Source: Parietaria judaica
Taxonomy: Eukaryota > Streptophyta > Magnoliopsida > Rosales > Urticaceae
Length of the DNA stretch: 64,000 nt
Assembly: GCA_954871525.1 (NCBI GenBank)
Contig: OX940860.1
Coordinates: 56,160,724 to 56,224,723 of the forward strand
Direction: 5' to 3'
The notes beneath the pieces were generated by a model. The model was not told the DNA's origin and ran no database searches. It saw nothing but the letters and a program-made list of their open reading frames with translations. The stretch's first letter is position 1. Every line of letters starts with the position of its first letter. A program made the position numbers and the translations under genes. This document shows, piece after piece, positions 21,426-34,481 of this stretch.

Positions 21426-24400
21426 TGTTGGACATATTTTATATATGCCCTCTATTCAGATGCTAATCTCGCTTGTATGAGATTGTGGTCGTTTACCTAA
21501 GAATGAAAAGTGCTTATTAATGTTAATCTTATATAGTTATCTACGGATTATATATAGAGAATATTAATTGAATGTTTGATCCCGAGTTCTTTAATTTTGT
21601 TCTCGTGTTTAGTCATCACAGTAGTCTATGTGAGGAAATTTGACTATCACGAATAAAGAACTTAAAAGGTCCATGGTCTAGATTAGAAATGAGAAATTCT
21701 AAGGCGTGAACGACCATTGATGAACTTGATCACATTTATGTGATGATCTGTTACCGGGTCATAGTGCGGTCCGTGCACTGTTAAGTTTGTCAGGTATATG
21801 AAATGTCTTCATACTGGACAGACTAGACTTATAACAGAAATCATCAATTAAGTTCGTCACTGATGATAGTACTGTTGGGAAGTTCATTACGTTTCCCGAT
21901 ATTATTATCACGATTTATGCCTTCAAGCCGTTCGGGTAACATTTAAAAATATTTTAAAGCGGAAAAAACTTATTACCCGTTCAACGATTTGAACATCGTA
22001 TAATAACCAAAATCAAGATCTGATAAATTATTACTAATTTAACTTTTCATAAATTCATTATTAAAAATCTAGTCTATAGGATATAAATAAACTTTAAATA
22101 AAGGTTTGCACTTATTGACCCAATGCATAAGTCCATACCTCAGGTGATGACGTTTCCGGCTATGCGTTCTGAACTGAGCAGGGCTTCGCCGATGCTGAGG
22201 GAAACTCCCATGATCGTCAGGGATATTCTTCTGGACTCCTCGTACCGAAGCATGGGCTTTGCCGGTAGGACTCCGTCGTAAAAACTTTAACTGGTGGTTC
22301 TTTACAAGCTTTCGGCGAACGTCTCACTAAGCCGAACCAGAAAAGAGAGATCAGAAGCTACAAAATTCGCAGACTCTAGACAGAGAGAGAGAGAGAGAGA
22401 GAATTCTTACTCTGGGGAGGTGTGTGAAATGTGTAGAATGAGGCTTGTATTTATAGGCTCATGGAGAAGCCAATAAGGGAAGCTTCCATGCATGAATTTC
22501 GAATTCTATAATTGGCAAATATAATTAATCACTCCAAACCAATGGCCAAGATTGAATCACCAATGATCCAATGGTTATGATTAATTAGGGATTTAACTAA
22601 ATAAGGAAACCATGAATAAATCAATTATCCAATCACTTCCTTATATAAGAGAATTCGAATTCCCTATGCATGTATATGGAAATTTTGAAATTATCCAATG
22701 GTTGGAATTAATTCCATAACATGGACCATATTGATTAAGTATAAAGTCAACTCTCCAAACTTGATTACCAAGTAATAGAATTCGACCTCCATCATATTAA
22801 ACTCGAATTTTGCATTTCCATGTATACCATTAATTAATTTCCAATCCAATGGTTAAGATTAAATCTTAAACTAATCCAATGGATATATAATTAATTAACC
22901 ATATTCGAAATCCATGCTTGGTCACCCAATCATTTTCGAATTTATCTTTCCAAATTAATTATCATGATCAAACGGTTAAGATCAAAATTGACCGATCTAA
23001 TGAACCAAATTAATTCTAGGTTTTCCATTAATACCTAAACATAGGTACTTATGCCGCATATTTGGAAAGTCCAAATCCAAGCAAATTCGTGTAAGCCCAA
23101 CTTACACATTTACTTGGGCCGCATTATTTCTACACATTCTTATGTATACCAAATATATATTTTTTATTAAAATAACATAAATCTATTAACTATTAATTAA
23201 TTATTAATAAGAATATTAATAATTAAATCCAAATAATTTTATTATATTATTGACCTCTGATTTCAATATCACACATTAAATATCGTGGTGCAACATCACC
23301 ATTTAAATTTGTGACATGTGATTAAATTTCACATATTTACGAAAACGATCGTAAACTTGGAAATGCTCTATATCACAAACCGTACGTCGAAACTACTCGG
23401 TTCCAAAAGTAAAGTCTCTTAGAATTTAATTTTCAAAAACTTTACAGTTGATGAAAAATCTAAATTCAACTTTCTTTTATCAGTTAAATTTCCAGCACCA
23501 AACTTTGGTACTTTTGCCACATCAAAAATAAAAATTCCAAAGCCTGACACAGACTCTAGTTTTATGAATCCTAACAAATAATAAAACATACCGAATTTTT
23601 AAATCACGTACGAATCATCTGTTCCGGAGCTATCCTGGGGACTATGGACCCATATCACTAAATCTCCAACGAACTGCTAGTGGTTCGTCAAACCTCGGTG
23701 TTATTCCACTATAAACCCGAGGCTGCACTCTTTAGTGATACAGTATATATTATTCCCTTTATAGCAAGGTGTCCATTGATACAATCAAATTTGGGTTATT
23801 GATCTTTCACTTGATGATCGACACACGAGCAGGCGAATTTTACCATTTTGTCTCTCATTGCATTTTCATCCTCAACTCAGTTAGTAATATTGTGAGTAAC
23901 CCACTTATGGTTTCGATTCATAAGTTGCACACGGGTACCTCTCACTTCTCACCACTAACAATCAAGGGAATCATCTTGACTCTGAAGAGAGCTTTGTAAT
24001 GTCCATGTCTATGACCAAGCTACCCTTATCTGTTGACTATCATGTTCCCAAAATAGCAGCATTGGGAACGGCAGTAAAAGGTGTTCTTTAATAGCTAAAT
24101 CAAAGAACAATCAAGTCAACAGTCCAGGCTCGAGGTCACTCAGGACTTAGATCGAATATCCATTTGATCATCTACTAGTGACTCAACTCTAAGTTGTCAG
24201 TGACGGTCTTATATGACAACTTCCGGAGTTTAAGTCAGGTCCAGTCCAGTATGAAGGCGCTTCATACTTAATGCACTTCTAGTGAGTGTGACACACACAC
24301 TTAATCCAAAATAGGATTATCACTTAGTCACATTAATGACCTTATACGATTAATGGGCTCCCACCCAGTTAATCAGGTCCCAGACATTTTAAGTTCATTT

Positions 24401-26282
24401 AATATGATTATTAATTCTTCCTCACATTGACTCGGTTGTGATAATAATAACATAATTGCATCCTTTATGAACTATGAAACAAACATTCTATTTTACTCTA
24501 CCAGAAACTATAATAAGATTAACATAATAAGCATCATCTTTATTCAACGACTTTGGTTAAAATCTTTTACAATTAGGGAAATGACAACTTGTTTAAGGAC
24601 ACATGTACAACAAGTGCGATTAGGTCGCTTAGATGATCATAGCGGAATCGGTTGATGTCCTGAGCATCGTGGACTTGTACAGTACATCATATATAATCTT
24701 TGATTTAATCGTTACAGAGTACAGTTAAGTGCTCCCAATACTTTTATTTTGGGATTAGACGGTTGAGCGGGATAAGTTGCATGATAGCAAATATGGATAA
24801 TATCATTATGATATTCTTATTGTGCTTTGTGGGAAACGAACAAGTACTCGTGATCAGCTCATCGGATTCATAATCACATGAGTGAGTAGTTTGTAAGAAT
24901 CATGTAATAAGATAGCGTCACCAAAAGGACAGAACAGTAAAATTACCCTTTTGATGAATATCATAATAACACAAAAACCGAGTATATCAATACACACTTG
25001 AGAGAACAACCGAGAGCAATAGTGGAATGTTATCAATGTTGGTAAAAGCCTACACTTTTACCATAGCTCGGGTGTGTATGTCCATTAGTCCCCTTTGTAG
25101 CTCCACAAGGATGACACCGAAATTATATTCAAATGTGTCATTTGAACATAGGATATTCCAATCATACTCAGTTCGTGATTGTTGTCACGAATCACTCATT
25201 ACCCTAAATAGTGGTAAAATTACCAAAGTTTGGTAAGCCAATGAAACTGGAAAAAGATAATGAATGTGTTCCTTAGACAACTCCAGAGTTGCAGGAAATT
25301 AAATTCTAGTACAAATATCTTTTTGAATCGTGTCAATCTGACGAACAATTTGTAATTTATTATAATAACAGTTTTTTGGTCTAGGCTGAAAAAGACATTG
25401 TTATTTAAATCGTAAATAAGAGAGATTAAATATTGGTATTTATACCTGATATATTTAAAGAGAGAAGTAATAAATAAAAATTGTGGTTATATATATATAT
25501 ATATACAATTTTTAATTAATTAAATCTTGAAAATATAAAGATTTGATTTATTAAATCTTTAGGGTATTTTCTGAGAAAGGTTTATTTTGGATTTATTCTT
25601 TATTTGGTTTATTTATTTAAATCAAATCTTTGAGTGAATATCTATAAGTGGTTGGAGTAAATCTCTCAGAAGTGGTTGAGTGATTTTCTCCAAAGTGGTT
25701 GGGTCATTCCCTATAAATAGGATAACCCGGTAACCCTAAAATAACACCTTCTATAGAAATCGAATTTCTCTCTCCTTCTCTCTCTAGTTTCTGCGAATTG
25801 GTTCTGGGGAATTCTCATAGTTGTTCGAGTTTTAGGGCTTCGAGAATTATCCAGTGGGAGCCCATGTATCCCCGCGACGTAGTCCCGGAGGATACATCAG
25901 AAGACTTTTGGAAGCATCTTCTTCACAAAAATCGCAGAAGCTTCAGGATCGGAGTCAGAAGAATTTTAGAATATCACCAACAGAGTCAGAACCCTTAGAA
26001 TCAAAAGGTACACGTTCTTGTCTCTTATCGATTAAGAAAATTATTTATTAATACTCAAAGCTCTAACGAATTAAGTGTTATTAAATTAAGATAAATAATT
26101 CATCACGATCTGGGAAATTAATTGTGAGTTGAATTGAAACGGACGGTTAGACACGGTTATTGGTATGGGACTCTAACCCAGTAAATTTTTTAAAGGAAAT
26201 CTGTGTGACAATTCAACGATCACGATTTCTTAAGGGGTTAGCAGAGACCCTTTTGGGTCTAGATCGGCTTGATAACTCAACA
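21426..26282 (+). mobile_element. Solo LTR of a long-LTR copia family, itself interrupted
   Basis: It starts TGTTGGACATATTTTATATATG and ends TTGATAACTCAACA. It is homologous to the LTR at 31956-34267 (same start, same CTCTATTCAGATGCTAATC). Flanks AATAT (21421-21425) and AATAC (26283-26287) fit a five-base target-site duplication. A TATA box CTATAAATAG lies at 25711-25720. With the nested LTR 21873-24612 removed it is ~2.1 kb. It sits in the integrase gene of the host copia element. Confidence 0.85.
21873..24612 (-). mobile_element. Solo LTR related to the 5070-8017 LTR
   Basis: It runs from TGTTGGGAAGTTC to CATGTACAACA and aligns along its length with the LTR of the first copia element (for example GGGCTCCCACCCAGTTAATC and CCAGAAACTATAATAAGATT in both). 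TATA box on the minus strand at 22447-22457. Flanks AGTAC (21868-21872) and AGTGC (24613-24617) match four of five. No internal domain is present, so this is a solo LTR inside a solo LTR. Confidence 0.87.
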
Positions 26283-27938
26283 AATACACCTTAATAATGT
26301 TGGTGAATTAAGGTCTCAATCATTTATAAATTATTGTATGGCTATTGGAATTACAGTTGAGGATCCAGTTGCTCACGTGCATATGCTAAATAGTTTAGCA
26401 GAATCATTTATAAAACGCCTTCAATTGATCGCTAGACCATTACTCATGAGAAAAAAACTTTATGTTTCAGCATGGGGACACGATATCTTACATGCAGCAG
26501 CACTTGTATTTGTCAGGACAATATCTTGTAATCAATTCACCCCATTTCAGTTGGCTTAGGGCCAGTAGCCTAATATTTCTCATCTTAAAATATTTAGATG
26601 TGCGGTTTATGTCCCAATCGCTCCACCACAACGTACTAAAATGGGACCTCAAAGAATATTGAGAATATATGTTGGGTTTAATTCAGTTTCTATAATTAAA
26701 TATCTTGAACCAATGACATGTGATTTATTTACAGCAAGATTTGTTGATTGTCTTTTTGATGAAGCAATGTTTCCAACATTGGGGGAGAAAGAAAAATGCT
26801 GGTAAACAATATAGTATGGTAGAACTCATTATTAACTCATTTAAATCCTCCGACGAAGCAATGTTAACTTGAAGTTCAAAAGATCATTGATTTGCAAAAT
26901 TTTGCCAACCAATTGTCAGATGCGTTTACTGATCACAAATCGAGTTACAAAATCTTATATACCAGCGGCAAATGCTCCTATACGAATTGAAGTTCCAAAA
27001 GAACATATTAGTGCAAACAATAGTAAGCCATAATTAAAGCGTGGCAGACCAATCGATTCCAAGGATAAGAATCTTAGAAAAAGAAAAGGAGCATTTGATC
27101 AAAATGGCCAAAATATGGACGCGAATAAAGAACTCGAAGGCGTGATAACTGAAGAAATCCCAATAGAGGATAAGGTACCTGGAAATGTTGAAAATGGTGA
27201 AATCTCAATTAGCTTTACCACATCGGGAAAAATATAGGACCGTAAAAATATTATCGTTGACAACTCATTTGCGTACAATATTGCAGTATAGATAAATACT
27301 ATAATGAAGAAATGGAGCCAAGATCTGTCGAAGAATGCAAACAAAAAAAATATTGGATGAAATGGAAAAAGGCAATTGAAGTTGAATTGGATTCACTTTC
27401 CAAACGTGAAGTTTTTGGACCTATAGGTAAAACACCTTCTGATGTAAATCCAGTGAGATACAAATAGGTTTCTGTGCGAAAACGAAATGAAAATAATGAA
27501 GTTGTGAGATACAAGGCACGTCTTGTCGCACAAGGTTTTTCCCAAAGACCTTTCATCGTCTTTACGGAAACGTATTCCCATGTGGTGGATTTGATTACCT
27601 AAAGGTATCTTATGAGTTTGGCCTGAAGAATATAGACACTCCCAAGATATGTGCTCAATACGGCTCTAAAAGTCTTTATATGGATTAAAGCAATCGGGGC
27701 AAATGTGGTATAATCGTCTCAGTCAATATCATTGGATATCTTAAAGAGATTATGGAAACATTAGATTATATGAAGAAAGAGTTTGAGATGAAAGATCTCG
27801 GGAAAATGAAGTTTTGTCTTGGGCGTCAAATTGAACATTTGAACAACAGAATATTTATTCATCAATCAACTTACACCGAGAAGATATTGAAGAAGTTTTA
27901 TATGGACAAAGCCCATCCTTTGAGTACCCCAATGGTTG
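26283..27938 (+). pseudogene. copia integrase C-terminus and RT of the nested host element
   Basis: Integrase resumes with NNVGELRSQSFINYCMAIGI and VHMLNSLAESFIKRLQLIAR, which includes the catalytic Glu, to a stop near 26558. It continues in pieces (RCAVYVPIAPPQRTKMGPQR). RT starts around 27300 (ECKQKKYWMKWKKAIEVELD; later [15 protein letters not shown]), then has frameshifts and has lost the YVDD region. It ends with MKDLGKMKFCLGRQIEHLNN and DKAHPLSTPMVV, where another element's LTR begins at 27939. Clearly dead. Confidence 0.82.
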
Positions 27939-28164
27939 TGTTAAAGAACATTCTAGATTTATTTAGATTATTATAGCTTAAGTTATCTAGAACCATCTAC
28001 TTAGATTTAATTAGAATCACTTAGAATTAGAACTATCTAGAATGTATTTATTACTCTTAGAATAACCTAGAAGTAGAATAATCTAGAACACTTGTACATG
28101 TATAAATAGCATTCTAACCTCAATGACCTCTACAACATTTTCCTCTCCATTTTCTATGTTAACA
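27939..28164 (+). repeat. 5' LTR of another copia element (226 bp)
   Basis: TGTTAAAGAACATTCTAG to CTATGTTAACA, with a TATA box TGTATAAATAGC near 28098, followed at once by the primer-binding site TGGTATCAGAGCC. It interrupts the host RT frame after PMVV. No matching 3' LTR is found in the window. Confidence 0.82.
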
Positions 28165-28177
28165 TGGTATCAGAGCC
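28165..28177 (+). other. Primer-binding site (tRNA-iMet)
   Basis: TGGTATCAGAGCC directly follows the LTR end at 28164, on the plus strand. Confidence 0.9.
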
Positions 28178-28509
28178 ACCCTCCAAAATTAGCCACTCCA
28201 CTCCAAATTAGCATCCCTCCAAAATTATCCATCCTACTCCAAATTAGCCCACCTCCGAAATTAGCCATCCCATTTTTTTAGTTTCGAAATTTGTCTCTTT
28301 CTACTCCAAAATCTTCTCATCATTCAACCTATTCGAAATCCCTTTTTACCCATTTATTTTAGCCTCGTCCACATGCCTCCACCCGCCACCCTCGACAGCC
28401 GCTTTTTTTATTCCATCACCGCCTACTACTTCATCTAATTTTATTGCTTGCGTTGCTCTGAATTACTTTCGTCGCCTTCGTTATCTTGCTACCTACTTCT
28501 CAATTCGAA

Positions 28510-28800
28510 ATGGCTGAACAAAAACCCGCCGGTGTTTCAGAAATGGTGCCCGTACTCTCGAAGATTACAGACCACAAGTTCAATGGTTTGAACTATCTCG
28601 ATTGGAGCAAGACCATTCGTTTATTTCTCTGAAGTATTGACAAATACAATCACTTGACCGACATTACTCCAAGTGACGAGTCACGATAAGCATGGCTTCG
28701 CGAGGATGCTCGCATTTTTCTACAAATCCGAAACTCCATTGATGCTGAGGTAATTGGTCTGGTCAATCATTGTGATTACGTCAAGGAATTAATGTCTGTA
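28510..28800 (+). pseudogene. copia gag N-terminus, truncated, two stops
   Basis: It opens with ATG (MAEQKPAGVSEMVPVLSKIT) and then DHKFNGLNYLDWSKTIRLFL, the copia-like N-terminal gag pattern. TGA near 28630 and TAA near 28687 interrupt it. The reading continues as AWLREDARIFLQIRNSID and VIGLVNHCDYVKEL. Recognisable similarity stops near 28800, where a different element's sequence begins. So the 3' part of this element has been deleted. Confidence 0.75.
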
Positions 28801-29299
28801 AACCAAAAACTGGTGGGTTACTCTTGCATGTGGCGATTTTACATCGCTGCATGGCCGTTCTAAAAGTTAGGTAGTTAATTTACAAGGAACCCAGTTTCGA
28901 TTTCAGTGAATTAATTGATTTGAGACTAACTCAGTTTAGCTAGTTTCTGGTTAGTATGCTGGCGAAGCTACAACCACGTACCAGTTGCTAAATTACCTTG
29001 TGAAAAGAAATGTAAGGTTTTACTATGTTAACCTTATTAGAACATTGTAAAGTTTTCTATTCCCAAATCTTTGGAAACATTTCATCTATATAAGATATTA
29101 ATAAGTTTTCTTTATGTATGCCTAATTAGAATGACAGAGCCTATTTACATATCGTCCGACGACAAAGGTCTTGAAAAAAGTCATGTTTCATACTTTGATT
29201 CATACTTCAAGAGTGTATTCGGAATCCCGAGTACGAACCAAATAAACTTAGACCGAGCTCTTCAGACGATTCTAGTGACTCAAATTACGTTTGCCATGA

Positions 29300-29500
29300 C
29301 ACACATCTGGAGAACCTTGATATTCTCCTAGACGAGCGAATCAGAGATGACGAACATCATGACAAAACTCTGGAGAACTTTAATGTTCCCCTAGACGAGC
29401 AGGTCATATATGCAAATCAACATGACGAACCTCTGGAGAATTTTGAACTTCCCCCAGATGAGCAAGTCAGATATACTGGCGAGGTTCCCGATGCTCGGTT
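29300..29500 (+). repeat. Internal repeats in the decayed gag
   Basis: Three related units of about 63-72 bp each begin CTGGAGAA(C/T)-TTTGA/TTTAATGTTC.. and end around CTAGACGAGCARGTC, coding for variants of LENFNVPLDEQV. They lie upstream of the degenerate zinc knuckle. Confidence 0.6.
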
Positions 29501-31955
29501 TCTTACTTATAATGATGATTGTTTATACATCCGTGAGATGTTTAGTCATTATCATAACAGGGATGCCAAGTATAAACGGGATCTCATCAACATAACCTGA
29601 TATGAACTTGATAAAATTAACAAGAGGGCTGTCACAATGAAAAACTTGATCATTCAAGTTACGAATGATGATAATCCGAGAGAAGCACACAAGAAGATCA
29701 AAGTGAACGTACCTCATCGTTTTCGTTGCTCAAAGCGAGGACATAGAAAGAGGAACTGCCTATCATCGATCCGCAAATGAACGGAAAAAAGGTGATGATC
29801 ATTTTTTCTTCGAGTTAATTTTATTGGAGGGATTTAACAATCCTAAGTGCATAGATTAAAATCTAACTAGAACGTTGTTTGTAATCTTGCAGATAACAGT
29901 CAACACGTTTTTTTAGAGTCTCGAAGATGGATCGTGAAGACTAAAGCTAGCTTAGGATTATTTTAAGTTTATTTTCTTTTAAGTTTATATTATTTTATTT
30001 TGGATCTGAATTTAAAATTTTATGAAATTATGAATGAAAGTTCGTATTTCTAGTTACAAAGTTGTTAGATAATTCTTGATAAAATAAAAATTGGATTATA
30101 ACTTAAAATTATTAAGAACAAATGAGTGAAATCGATGTTTTTTAAATAATTAAATATTTGAATGTGTTTAGATGATTTAAATTATTATTCTGAATTATAT
30201 TTAATTTACTGAAAAGAATCTTATCAATTCTTTGTACACTCAATGATACTAATTTAGTAGATATAATAAACAAAAGTTCTTAATCAAAAGGTCGAATTCG
30301 ACTTTTATTGATAAAGAAGAACGATTAAACACGGCATTCAAAGTTTAGAAACTTTTAGTCAAAGTTTTGATAAACATTTAATTATTGAATCACATCGTCT
30401 GTGATATAACTCATACAATTAATAAATCACTAAATGAACATTCTTAATAAATAACTTAGTTCAATTAATGGCTTTGCTAGCGACATTAATGATGAACATG
30501 AGTGTGAAGTAGTTGTGATGAGATAAACATTAAGTTTGTCAAGAAGTTTAAATAATAAGAAATAGGGACCACAAAGGAAATAGTAATCTAGAGTACTCAC
30601 GTATAGTGGGAGACTATGTCAGTCAAACAGCAACTATGAGCACCTAGATTGAACAACGTGTTTAGAATAAACAAGACGCTGAATTTTTCTTCTAATTTAA
30701 AAAATTGGAAGAAATCTAATTCTGAAATAATGCAAATAATTATGAGTGTTTAGAATCATAATTATTACTTGTAAATTTAACATATGGATTTTGATCCAAG
30801 ATATGTCAAGAAATTTATGATAGTTGAAAGAAAGGAATAGACAGGAAGGATAAAGCCTTCATAGCTAGAGTAGTAATCGAGGGTTATTCCATAGAAATAG
30901 GAAGTGAGAGACCCACGAAGAAATCTTTCACTCTGGTTACTATACTATCTATCCAGAGTCTCTGGTTCATAGCCTGTAAATCTCAATTAAGAGTAATGGT
31001 GGGAAGTTATAAACTGAGTCTTTCTGAATAACTAGTTGAATAATTCCTATATGAATTAACAAGACGGAACACTGATTTGTAGATTAATATTTTCAAGGGT
31101 TTAAAACAAATCTTTAAGTCTTAAACATGAAATAAGTTTGATGATGATCATCGGAAACTCAATTATTTCATAACCATATCCTTGAGTCATGCATTAACTC
31201 GTTGGCATGAAAATTGTGGAAACTTCAGTAGTCGGAGACGTTATTAATCGTTTACGACCAATAATTAAAAAACGGTATGTAAGATAAATGAACGAATTCC
31301 AATATTGAAAAAGAATAAATGTTATTAGAATATTTAATATTCGAAATAATGACATTTATGGTCTCGCTTAATAAATAAGAATCTTTCAGTAAGATTACTT
31401 AAAAGCTTTCTTAGGAGTTAAGAATTCGGAGCGCTAATTTTAATATGGACGCAAACTCCGCAAGCTCCATCTTAAGATTGCGTAGTGGAAGCATGGAACT
31501 TCTTCCTAAAATATTCCATAATGTTTACACACTTTTGAATGGATTGACTATAAGGGTTTGCTTATAAACAACCTTAATCACAAATTCCATGAATGGAGAC
31601 TATATGGCTTAGAAACTATTCAGGTTCTACACATATTCAGTTTGGCTCAGAAATATCTATATGATTAATTTCGGATATAGAAAAGTAACTACACCGGACT
31701 GTGACAACAGTGGTGAAGTCGCTATTTCAGTGGGAGCCCGTTACCATTATAAAAGTGAGAACAATATACAGTAAATATTATCTCAACATTTGAGATAATG
31801 AATATAGGCAAGGTAAAATTCATTAATGTTCTCGTGAGAAATGTAGGTCGTTCCTACTCATGGAAAATGAGAGAATAAAATCTCAAGGGCATTTTGGGAA
31901 AAAGGGACTTAAGGAAATGAGATGAAGCATCTTCTTAAGAGTGCAAGTGGGAGAT

Positions 31956-34267
31956 TGTTGGACATGTTTTATAATATGCCCTCTATTCAGATGCTAATCC
32001 CACTTCACTGAGATTATGGTTGTCTTTCCTTTTAAAGATAATATAACATATTAATTATAATCTTATATAGTTATATCTTAGATTTTATAAAATTAAATGT
32101 TTCGTCCCAAAGTTCTATATACAATTTACAATTATGATACGTCATCGCACATAGTTCTATATACAATTTACAGTTATGCTACGTCATCACACAAAGTCTA
32201 TATGTGAGGAGGTTAGAACTTAAAGATAATGTTCATGGTTAGATTAGAAAGTGAGAGCTTCTAATTGGTGGAAACCATTAGTGAACTAAAAAAAACACCA
32301 TAGGTGATGATCTATTACCGGATCTAGTGCTGGTCCCGCACTTTTGAGTGTCACTTGGTATTGGAGTGTCTCCATACCGAACGGACAGACTTAACACCTG
32401 ATATCATAAAGTAAGACCGTCACTGATGAATGTAAGATTAAGTCACAAAGATGATCAGATGGAATCGGTTGAAGTCCTGAGCATCATGAACTTGTACGGT
32501 TCAACTCGCATGATCTTTGATTATTGTTACAGAATGTATTAGTATTCATAATCACTTTCATTTTGGGATCAAAAGGTTGACCAGGACAAGTTGAATTGAT
32601 GCAGATATGGAAAACAAGTTTATGATTTCTTTATTATGACTCGTGGGAAACAAATAAGTACTCATGTACAACTCATTGATTTAATAACCCAATGAGTGAG
32701 TGGTTTGTAAGATTCATAGAATAAAGTGAGTATCATCAAAGGGCAGTACGGCAGCTAGTACCCTTTGATGCGAATCATAATAAATACAAAAACCATGATT
32801 ACCAGAATCTGATTGTATCGATGGACTCCTGTGTCAGGATTATATATATATATTATATTATTACTCAAGATTGTGTTCAACTTTGAGCTATAGTGGAATG
32901 TAATCGAAGTTGATGAAATTTATTCATTTCACCTGAGCTTGAGTAATATGTCCATTAGTCCCCTTTGTAACTTCACAAGAGTGACACCGCATTAAATATT
33001 CATTTGTTGAATATGGGATGGATCCAATTAGACTAGATTCGAGACTAAGTCACGAAATGTCTATTTACCTTAAGTGGCAAAAGAACGAAAGTTTTGGTAC
33101 AGCCCGGGAAAGTGAAAAATTGATAATTGGAATTTGATCCCTGGACAATCACAGTATTGTGGGAAATCAAATTCTAGAAAGTTATCAATTTGAATCGCAT
33201 CATTCTGATGAGCGGAGCGAGAGTTATGCTCAAAACAGTAATCCGACTAAAAGCCGGATTAGGGTCTGTATAGAGCTGCGAATTTGAAACAGAATTAAAT
33301 ATAGGATTTAATTCCTAGAATATTTAATTGATAATATAATTTTAATTTTTGGATTTAATTATTAATAATTAATTATAATTAAATATATTTATATTAGATT
33401 TAAATAACCCTAAATTCGAATTTATTAATCTCGAATTTATTATTATTTTCGAAATCAAAATTAAATGTATATCATATATATAATTCAAAAATAATAAGGA
33501 GATATGAATCTTGGAAGATTATATTCGAGAAGATTCGTTATCTTATCTTTAGATTTAAATCTTTCTGGATAAAGATTTAATAAGAATGGATATTATTCAT
33601 TGTCATATTTAATTTAAATAAAGATAATGCGAGAATACTCCATGTGGTTATGATTTAGTTTTTCCTATAAATAGGCTAAACCTGAAATCAGAAATATAAG
33701 TTCATAAGTTCAGAAATTAGAAAAAATTGAGTTTCTCTCTCTCTCTTCTCTCTGGGAATTTCGAATTCAGAGACAGTGAGAGTTCCGATCCCGGTTCGAG
33801 CTTGAAGGTTTCGTGGTCATCCTTGGAGCCCACACATCCTGCCAGTCTAACTCCGGAGTATATATCGGAAGACTTTTGGGAGAAATCGACAGACTGAAAA
33901 TCGCAGAAGCTGTTTCAGAAATCAGAGAACGCAGCCGGATTAACGCGAATCAGGTTAGTGTTATTTATTGTTTAGATAATTATATATTTTCTCAAACCCT
34001 AAATCGAATTCATATTAGATAATGAATTATTTTTTTATGATAAAAATCAAATAAGTATGATTAGGACCAGTTAATTAATTTTTGGATTTCGCAAACCGAA
34101 TAGAATAATGGGAATCGTGGTATGGGACACGATTTCAGGTTTAGCCCATAATGAACAAATTTTATTCTACGCGTTTACCTAATTAGACAAACATTAATTA
34201 TTCCGTAGATCCGAAATAGGTGACATAACCCCAAGGATCGGTGTCAGATCGATACCGACATCCAACA
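31956..34267 (+). repeat. 3' LTR of the truncated copia element (2312 bp)
   Basis: TGTTGGACATGTTTTATAAT to CCGACATCCAACA, with TATA box CCTATAAATAGG at 33664-33675. It is homologous to the split LTR at 21426-26282 over its full length. Confidence 0.87.
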
Positions 34268-34481
34268 ATAAATGCATGATTTTGTGGATGTCAATTAGCT
34301 AGAGTCAACTATTGATTTCGTAATCAAGGGCATGCAATCTTCACACTAATTATGTTTGTCATATTTGTATTTCTCTACTCCATATAAATAGAAGGTTAAG
34401 ACTCCATTGAAATACACACTCAATCAATAACATTCTCTGTTTCCCTCTCTCTAAAATTCTCTTTTTCTTTACTTTACAACA
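34268..34481 (+). repeat. 3' LTR of the nested host copia element
   Basis: It starts ATAAATGCATGATTTTGTGG (the first four bases are missing relative to 19018) and ends CTTTACAACA. Its pairing with 19018-19234 brackets the whole nest. Confidence 0.82.

Larger units (their letters stand above)
28801..34267 (+). mobile_element. 5'-truncated copia element of the long-LTR family
   Basis: The 3' LTR (31956-34267, 2312 bp) is preceded by the polypurine tract AAGTGGGAGAT (31945-31955). Upstream is a heavily decayed internal region. It has a gag-like segment with a degenerate zinc knuckle (FRCSKRGHRKRNC near 29730; the first Cys is Arg). It also has an RT trace (DKAFIARVVIEGYSIEIG near 30850, then FTLVTILSIQSLWFIA). 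No 5' LTR is present. The 3' LTR ends at 34267 and joins the host element's 3' LTR lacking its first four bases, so this copy inserted at the start of that LTR. Confidence 0.72.
19018..34481 (+). mobile_element. Short-LTR copia element with nested insertions (15.5 kb)
   Basis: The LTRs at 19018-19234 (217 bp) and 34268-34481 (214 bp, missing its first four bases) are clearly homologous throughout (shared GGATGTCAATTAGCTAGAGT and CTTTTTCTTTACTTTAC). Flanking GTCTC (19013-19017) and CTCTC (34482-34486) look like a five-base target-site duplication with one change. Gag, protease, integrase and RT of one element are found in order but broken by other elements at 21426-26282 and from 27939 on. The 3' part of its pol is lost. 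All internal frames carry stops or frameshifts, so it is old. Confidence 0.85.
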
